A stretch of 64,000 bases of DNA, taken from Liolophura sinensis (Eukaryota > Mollusca > Polyplacophora > Chitonida > Chitonidae). The translations under genes and the position numbers were made by a program. The stretch is from positions 15,367,335-15,431,334 of the forward strand of contig NC_088297.1 of the NCBI RefSeq assembly GCF_032854445.1. Reading direction: 5' to 3'. Shown here piece after piece: positions 59,336 through 64,000 of the stretch. The notes beneath the pieces were generated by a model. The model worked only from the letters and a program-made list of their open reading frames with translations. It was not told the DNA's origin and ran no database searches. How positions within the stretch are numbered: position 1 is the first letter of the stretch; the number at the start of each line of letters is the position of its first letter.

Positions 59336-60120
59336 GTACATTGCATAGGTACTTGTAAATCATGTACATTGCATAGGTACCTGAAAGTCGTGTACATTGC
59401 ATAGGTACCTGAAAGTCGTGTACATTGCATAGGTACCTGTAAGTCGTGTACATTGCATAGGTACCTGTAAGTCGTGTACATTGCATAGGTACCTGTAAGT
59501 CGTGTACATTGCATAGGTACCTGTAAGTCGTGTACATTGCATAGGTACTTGTAAATCATGTACATTGCATAGGTACCTGTAAGTCGTGTACATTGCATAG
59601 GTACCTGTAAATCGTGTACATTGCATAGGTACCTGTAAGTCGTGTACATTGCATAGGTACCTGTAAATCATGTACATTGCATAGGTACCTGTAAATCATG
59701 TACATTGCATAGGTACCTGTAAGTCGTGTACATTGCATAGGTACCTGAAAGTCGTGTACATTGCATAGGTACCTGTAAATCATGTACATTGCATAGGTAC
59801 ATGTAAATCATGTACATTGCATAGGTACCTGTAAATCATGTACATTGCATAGGTACCTGTAAGTCGTGTACATTGCATAGGTACCTGTAAGTCGTGTACA
59901 TTGCATAGGTACCTGAAAGTCGTGTACATTGCATAGGTACCTGTAAATCATGTACATTGCATAGGTACCTGAAAGTCGTGTACATTGCATAGGTACCTGT
60001 AAATCATGTACATTGCATAGGTACCTGTAAGTCGTGTACATTGCATAGGTACCTGTAAGTCGTGTACATTGCATAGGTACCTGTAAATCATGTACATTGC
60101 ATAGGTACATGTAAATCATG
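59336..60120. repeat. 28-bp tandem array, about 28 copies, in an OXR1 intron
   Basis: The unit is GTACATTGCATAGGTACCTG followed by TAAGTCGT, with TAAATCAT and AAAGTCGT variants. Every unit holds GTAC palindromes and one variant contains GTAAGT. There are no unique spacers, so this is a minisatellite and not a CRISPR array. Confidence 0.97.
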
Positions 60121-60283
60121 TGTCTTAGTATCCATGTATACTGGAAAGATCCTTAGTGACTTTGAAATTTGTTTAAGATTTAAACTCGAGTTTTTAACTG
60201 AGAATAATTCTGTATACGTACTTAAGTAGTTTACTTCAAATGGGGGTAAGCTGTTTTGTTAAATGTTAACCTTATTGGAGATT

Positions 60284-60920
60284 GTCTTTTCCCAGTTTCT
60301 GTTGGAGATTGCGTTTTGACAGATCAAATTTCTAATTGAGTTTGAGTTTTAACAGATCACGTTTCTAACTGAGATTGAGTTTTAACAGATCACGTTTCTA
60401 ACTGAGATTGAGTTTTAACAGATCACGTTTCTAACTGAGATTGAGTTTTAACAGATCAAGTTTCTAACTGAGATTGAGGTTTAACAGATCACGTTTCTAA
60501 CTGAGATTGAGTTTTAACAGATCGTTTCTAACTGAGATTGAGTTTTAACAGATCAAGTTTCTAACTGAGATTGAGTTTTAACAGATCACGTTTCTAACTG
60601 AGATTGAGTTTTAACAGATCAAGTTTCTAACTGAGATTGAGTTTTAACAGATCAAGTTTCTGAGATTGATTTTTACAGATCAAATTTCTAACTGAGATTG
60701 AGTTTTACAGATCAAGTTTCTGAGATTGAGTTTTAACAGATCAAATTTCTAACTGAATTTCTATATTAATTTTAACAGCCACAGTTTCTGATTGTGTTAA
60801 TTTTAACAACCACCGTTTCTGACCAAGATGGCATGTGCTGTACATAGCAGCCCCAGTTTTAAACTAAGATTGTGTTTTTAACAGGCCTAGTTTTTTCCTA
60901 GACTGTGTTTTGCTATTTTG
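60284..60920. repeat. 33-bp tandem array, about 13 clear copies, decaying to the right
   Basis: The unit is TTTCTAACTGAGATTGAGTT followed by TTAACAGATCACG. Copies are regular to about 60760, then become degenerate (AGTTTCTGATTGTG, CGTTTCTGACCAAG) to about 60920. It follows the 28-bp array after about 160 bp. Confidence 0.92.
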
Positions 60921-61449
60921 TTACATGCATGTACTTCCAAACTCCAGTTTTTGACCTTCCAGCAAGTATGTAATTATCAATAATTATCTGTTCTTCAGTA
61001 TATGATATTATGTGCAGGCTTTCTTGCTTGCTCTTAGTAAAAACTTGGGGTCCGGGATCGTGAAACAGTCTGACTTGTGACTTTAGTCAGTATTTGATCA
61101 GTAAATTTGGTATGTTTCTTTCTGTTATTTATAGCCGAAATTTGTTGTACAACAACTTACCCAGAATTTACGTTGTCAAGGAATCCTTTGACCTTGTTAC
61201 ATCAGATATAACAATTTTAATGTGATTTGAAATTTTTACTAAAGTCCAAGATCGCTCCGTGATGTTTTGCATTTGAAGTGTACAGGTCTTGTGGTAAGGT
61301 AACATGGATTATGCCTTTAATAGTGTTCTGAAGAATTCAATCAAAAATATATTATTATTATTATTTTTACTTTTTTGTAGAGCTTTCATTTTAGCTCTGT
61401 GTACTTCATGTTCATGTACATATTTGCATACATTTACTCTCTATTGCTG

Positions 61450-61676
61450 CACAATGACTCAGGAGCTTCTTGCTGGTGTAAGGAGTTCAAATCCAGCTCA
61501 CGCTGCTTCATTTTTCATTTGTATGTAGAAAGACCTGAGGACATCCTGCTTATGGCGACAGGTCATGGATTTTCCTCAGGATCTGTCCGGTTTCCTCTTA
61601 CCAGAATGCTGGCGGCCGTTCTATAGGTGAAATATTTTTGAGTATTGTGCAAAGCACGAATCAAATAAAGAATAAA
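61450..61676 (+). mobile_element. SINE-A, diverged, directly before the LysM exon
   Basis: AATGACTCAGGAGCTTCTTG, GAGTTCAAATCCAGCTCACG, TCTGTCCGGTTTCCTCTTAC, CGAATCAAATAAAG. Its end is 26 bp from the exon at 61703. Confidence 0.88.
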
Positions 61677-61702
61677 TTGGCACTTCATGTTGTTGTTGTC
61701 AG

Positions 61703-61810
61703 GTACAAGTGTCCAATACCTTGGAGAGTATTGCAGCTCAGTTTGACACAACGCCATCAGAGCTCGCCAAACTCAACAAGCTCCCCTCTCGGATGATCTT
61801 CCCAGGCCAG
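61703..61810 (+). CDS. OXR1: OXR1/NCOA7-type protein, exon with the body of the LysM domain
   Basis: This 36-codon exon has an acceptor GTTGTTGTCAG at 61692-61702 and a donor CAG|GTGTGT at 61810/61811. It is phase 0 at both ends and joins directly to the exon ending at 56991. It reads VQVSNTLESIAAQFD then TTPSELAKLNKLPSR and MIFPGQ. Vertebrate OXR1 has the same pattern, with SLNSIALKFDTTPNELVQLNKL followed by VxGQ. The Asn-x-Leu-x-x-Ile-Ala, Thr-Pro-x-x-Leu and Leu-Asn-Lys positions are the standard LysM helix-helix core. The last strand (LYVPD in relatives) and the TLDc domain must lie in later exons outside the window. The preceding intron is 4.7 kb and holds two SINE-A copies, two tandem arrays and, directly before the acceptor, a third SINE-A copy. 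Confidence 0.92.
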
Positions 61811-62190
61811 GTGTGTATAGGTTGTCTCCCTTGACGGTTTTAAATGTTATATTTTCCAGTTTTCATTTTTAAAGAAGATTAAAGACAACAAATAATACAA
61901 CCTGAGCGGGATGAAAACAGACCTTTTTTTCTGACATGCCTGTTAATTCTATAAATTCAATTTTAATGAGGAATTATTATATGGCCATGGACAGTGCCAT
62001 GTTAGAGCAACTGGAAACACAGTGTTGTTTCACTCATACCCCATGGTTAAAAGGTGTGTTAAAATGGCATGTGTAGGATGAAATCACACAGCTGCTCAAA
62101 AACAAAGGCCTGATGATGACTGTTACTATAGGTAATAAAAATTATTGATAGAAAAAAAGAAAAATGTGTGGAAACATGTAATATGTTGGC
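61811..62190. other. OXR1 intron, unique
   Basis: Begins with the GTGTGT donor of the LysM exon; nothing else. Confidence 0.5.
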
Positions 62191-62200
62191 ATTGATATTA

Positions 62201-62481
62201 TTATTATTATTATTTTTTTTTTTTTTGATTGGTGTTTTATGCCGTACTCAAGAATATTTCACTTATAAAATGGCGGCCAGCATTATGGCGGGTGAAAACC
62301 GGGTAGAGTCCATGGGGAAACCCAGGACCATCCACAGGTTGCTGACAGACCTTCCCACGTGCGGTCGAAGAGGAAGCCAGCATAAGCTGGACTTGAACTC
62401 ACAGCGACCGCATTGGTGAGAGACTCCTCTGTCATTACGCTGCGCTAGCGCACTAACCAACTGAGCCACGGAGGTCCCTGT
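62201..62481 (-). mobile_element. SINE-A, full length with 10-bp target duplication
   Basis: ATTGATATTA at 62191-62200 and 62482-62491. The poly-T at 62214-62226 is the element's A-rich end; the head ends CCGTGGCTCAGTTGGTTAG on the minus strand. Confidence 0.95.
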
Positions 62482-62491
62482 ATTGATATTA

Positions 62492-63030
62492 AATATGGTG
62501 GCAATTGTTTCTGAATTACAACAAATTGACTGGCATGTCACACTCTATTGATCACACGTGTTATAAAATGCATGGACATTTCATGCTCCCTAGATTGTGC
62601 TGATCTGCACTATGTCAGTCAGATTAACACAGTGATGGAATATCAGCTAGCTGTTGCACAACCAGATGTCAGGTTGACTACAGGTCTCTGAATGGAGAGC
62701 GTATCAGATGTCAGTTCTGTCTTAGCTGATACGTTTGTGTATTTGTACAAGCGTGTCAGTTATGTGGGTGACTTTCATTACTTTTGATTACATGTGATGC
62801 TATCTGCACAACTACAACACAGTTTTTCACTTGCCTACATAGCAATGGACTGTGCAAGATCAGTGGGCCATTGTATCTGTTTATCTGTACGCCACTTATA
62901 CAGATTACATCACTGTATGCTGAACTTTGGAATGTCTCCGTGAAAACCTACAATTAATCACCCATTTCTAATTTATCTCTACCCACAAAATCTGCAGGAA
63001 TGTTTTGATGTTGGTACAGTAAAAGAGGAT
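62492..63030. other. OXR1 intron, unique
   Basis: No further LysM or TLDc exon recognised. Confidence 0.45.
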
Positions 63031-63294
63031 AGTGGCCAAGGGGGATAGCACACCAACATGGTGCAGTGACCCAGGTGCCTCTCACCAAAGTGCTGTCTGT
63101 GAGATAAAGTCCAGCTTATACTGGCTTCCTCTCCAGCTGTATGTGGTAAGGTCTGCCAGCAACCTGGGGATGGTTGTGGGCTTCCTCCACGCTCTGCCTG
63201 GTTTCTTCTCACCATATTGCTGGCTACCGTCATATAAATGAAATATTCTTGAGTATGGCGTGACACCTATCAAAGGAATGAATAAATAAAAGTG
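63031..63294 (+). mobile_element. SINE-A, near full length, diverged
   Basis: AGTGGCCAAGGGGGATAGCA head, GTGAGATAAAGTCCAGC B-box, TTGAGTATGGCGTGACACC tail. Confidence 0.9.
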
Positions 63295-63407
63295 TAAATT
63301 ACTACATGTGGTTTTTTTTTTTTGGGGGGGGGGGGGGCTGTATGTATGTGATATGTATGTACTTATTTGATAGGGTTTACTTGTACATGTACACTATACT
63401 CACAAAG

Positions 63408-63745
63408 GTACATGAGTGTCTGCTTCAGGAGGCTGTAGATCCAGGGTCAGTCCTGGGTTGGGTCACAAATAAGTTGCAATTTCTTCGCTTGGCGTTCAGC
63501 ATTAAGGGGATAGTGCAACAACTGCTTGACCCGTATCAGTGTAATGACTCGGGTGGGGTGGCTTACTTGCCCTCGTTTGGGCGTCTCAGTGAACCATCAC
63601 TAGATACAAGAGCAGTGGAAATCTGTCGTGCAACAAGGAGGCACATTACATGCACTCTGAGGACTCCTTTGTCATCATATGATGGAAAAATTGTTAAATA
63701 CGACTTTAAACTCCAAGCACTCACTCGCTCGCTCACACACAAATG
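63408..63745 (+). mobile_element. SINE-B, near full length
   Basis: GTGTCTGCTTCAGGAGGCTG, GATCCAGGGTCAGTCCTGG, GCATTAAGGGGATAGTGC, AACAAGGAGGCACATTACAT, ACGACTTTAAACTCC. Confidence 0.93.
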
Positions 63746-64000
63746 TACATGAAATATTAATACAGAAGAGCCTGGATGTAACGCCCCATTCTGTTTACAA
63801 CAGGCCTAATAAACCTCCTAAAGTAAAGTTGTGTATGTTTATGTAACTTATAGAGAAACCTGTAGAAGGCAGAGAGTAAAGACAAAGCTAAGACTATGGG
63901 GTTTACCAATCAGTGTTTTCATGTGTATGTCCTTGTCATTACTTGTCATTATTGCTTACCTGTCATTCTTGCTTACCTGTCATTCTTGCTTACCTGTTTC

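Noticed and set aside
59197-60119. Minus-strand ORFs of 74-150 codons with repeated MYTTYRYLCNVHDLQVP-like units
   Set aside because: Products of the 28-bp minisatellite, read through in three frames.
59336-60120. CRISPR-like regular 28-bp repeat
   Set aside because: No unique spacers and a eukaryotic intron context; plain tandem repeat.
9056-62476. tRNA genes at SINE heads (GGCTCAGTTGGTTAGCGC...GTGAGTTCAAGTCC)
   Set aside because: The heads lack a complete cloverleaf and are always joined to the SINE body.

Overview
The window looks like a stretch of a lophotrochozoan (most likely molluscan) nuclear genome. The reasons are large introns with GT-AG exons, very many tRNA-derived SINEs of a kind I associate with bivalve and gastropod genomes, a Tc1-like transposon, and a strong excess of the palindrome TACATGTA. 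The taxon is inferred from repeat style, not proven. I see no operons, CRISPR array, bacterial gene or viral gene.

The one host gene I can name is an OXR1/NCOA7-type oxidation-resistance gene on the + strand. Its LysM domain is split across exons at 56.8 kb and 61.7 kb, and the TLDc half lies beyond the right edge. Upstream on the same strand is a well-formed internal exon (34876-35021). Three short ATG-bearing candidate first exons lie at 16.0, 19.5 and 31.0 kb. Each ends at a strong GT donor in the phase that this internal exon needs, and that exon in turn ends in the phase a possible acceptor at 56782 would need. The simplest reading is one gene with several promoters covering 16-64 kb, but only the two LysM exons are certain.

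Layout. 0-15 kb holds no recognisable host exon, apart from one possible 51-codon minus-strand ORF at 12.2 kb. It holds a 54-bp satellite (3.2-5.5 kb), SINE copies, a small foldback MITE (9.9 kb), a nearly intact Tc1-like element with a twice-broken transposase (10.18-11.83 kb) and a 52-bp pyrimidine-rich array (12.8-14.1 kb). 16-35 kb holds the candidate first exons among SINEs, a 137-bp array (25.8-26.8 kb) and a 159-bp array (27.9-28.5 kb). 35-56.8 kb reads as one long intron with SINEs, a roughly 200-bp MITE-like family, a 0.5-kb direct duplication (39.4/41.3 kb) and two possible small ORFs. 56.8-64 kb holds the LysM exons, with 28-bp and 33-bp arrays and further SINEs in the introns.

Working names used here: SINE-A is a ~270-bp tRNA-headed family ending in a GAGTACGGCGTAAAACACC-like tail. 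SINE-B is a ~350-bp tRNA-headed family with a ...GAGTACGACGTTAAACCCC tail. SINE-C is a ~330-bp tRNA-headed family with the same tail as B. M1 is a ~200-bp MITE-like family. These are descriptive labels, not database names. I found no novel multi-gene system. The strongest leads are the multi-promoter gene model, a recurrent headless SINE-A 5' end and the two MITE-like families.
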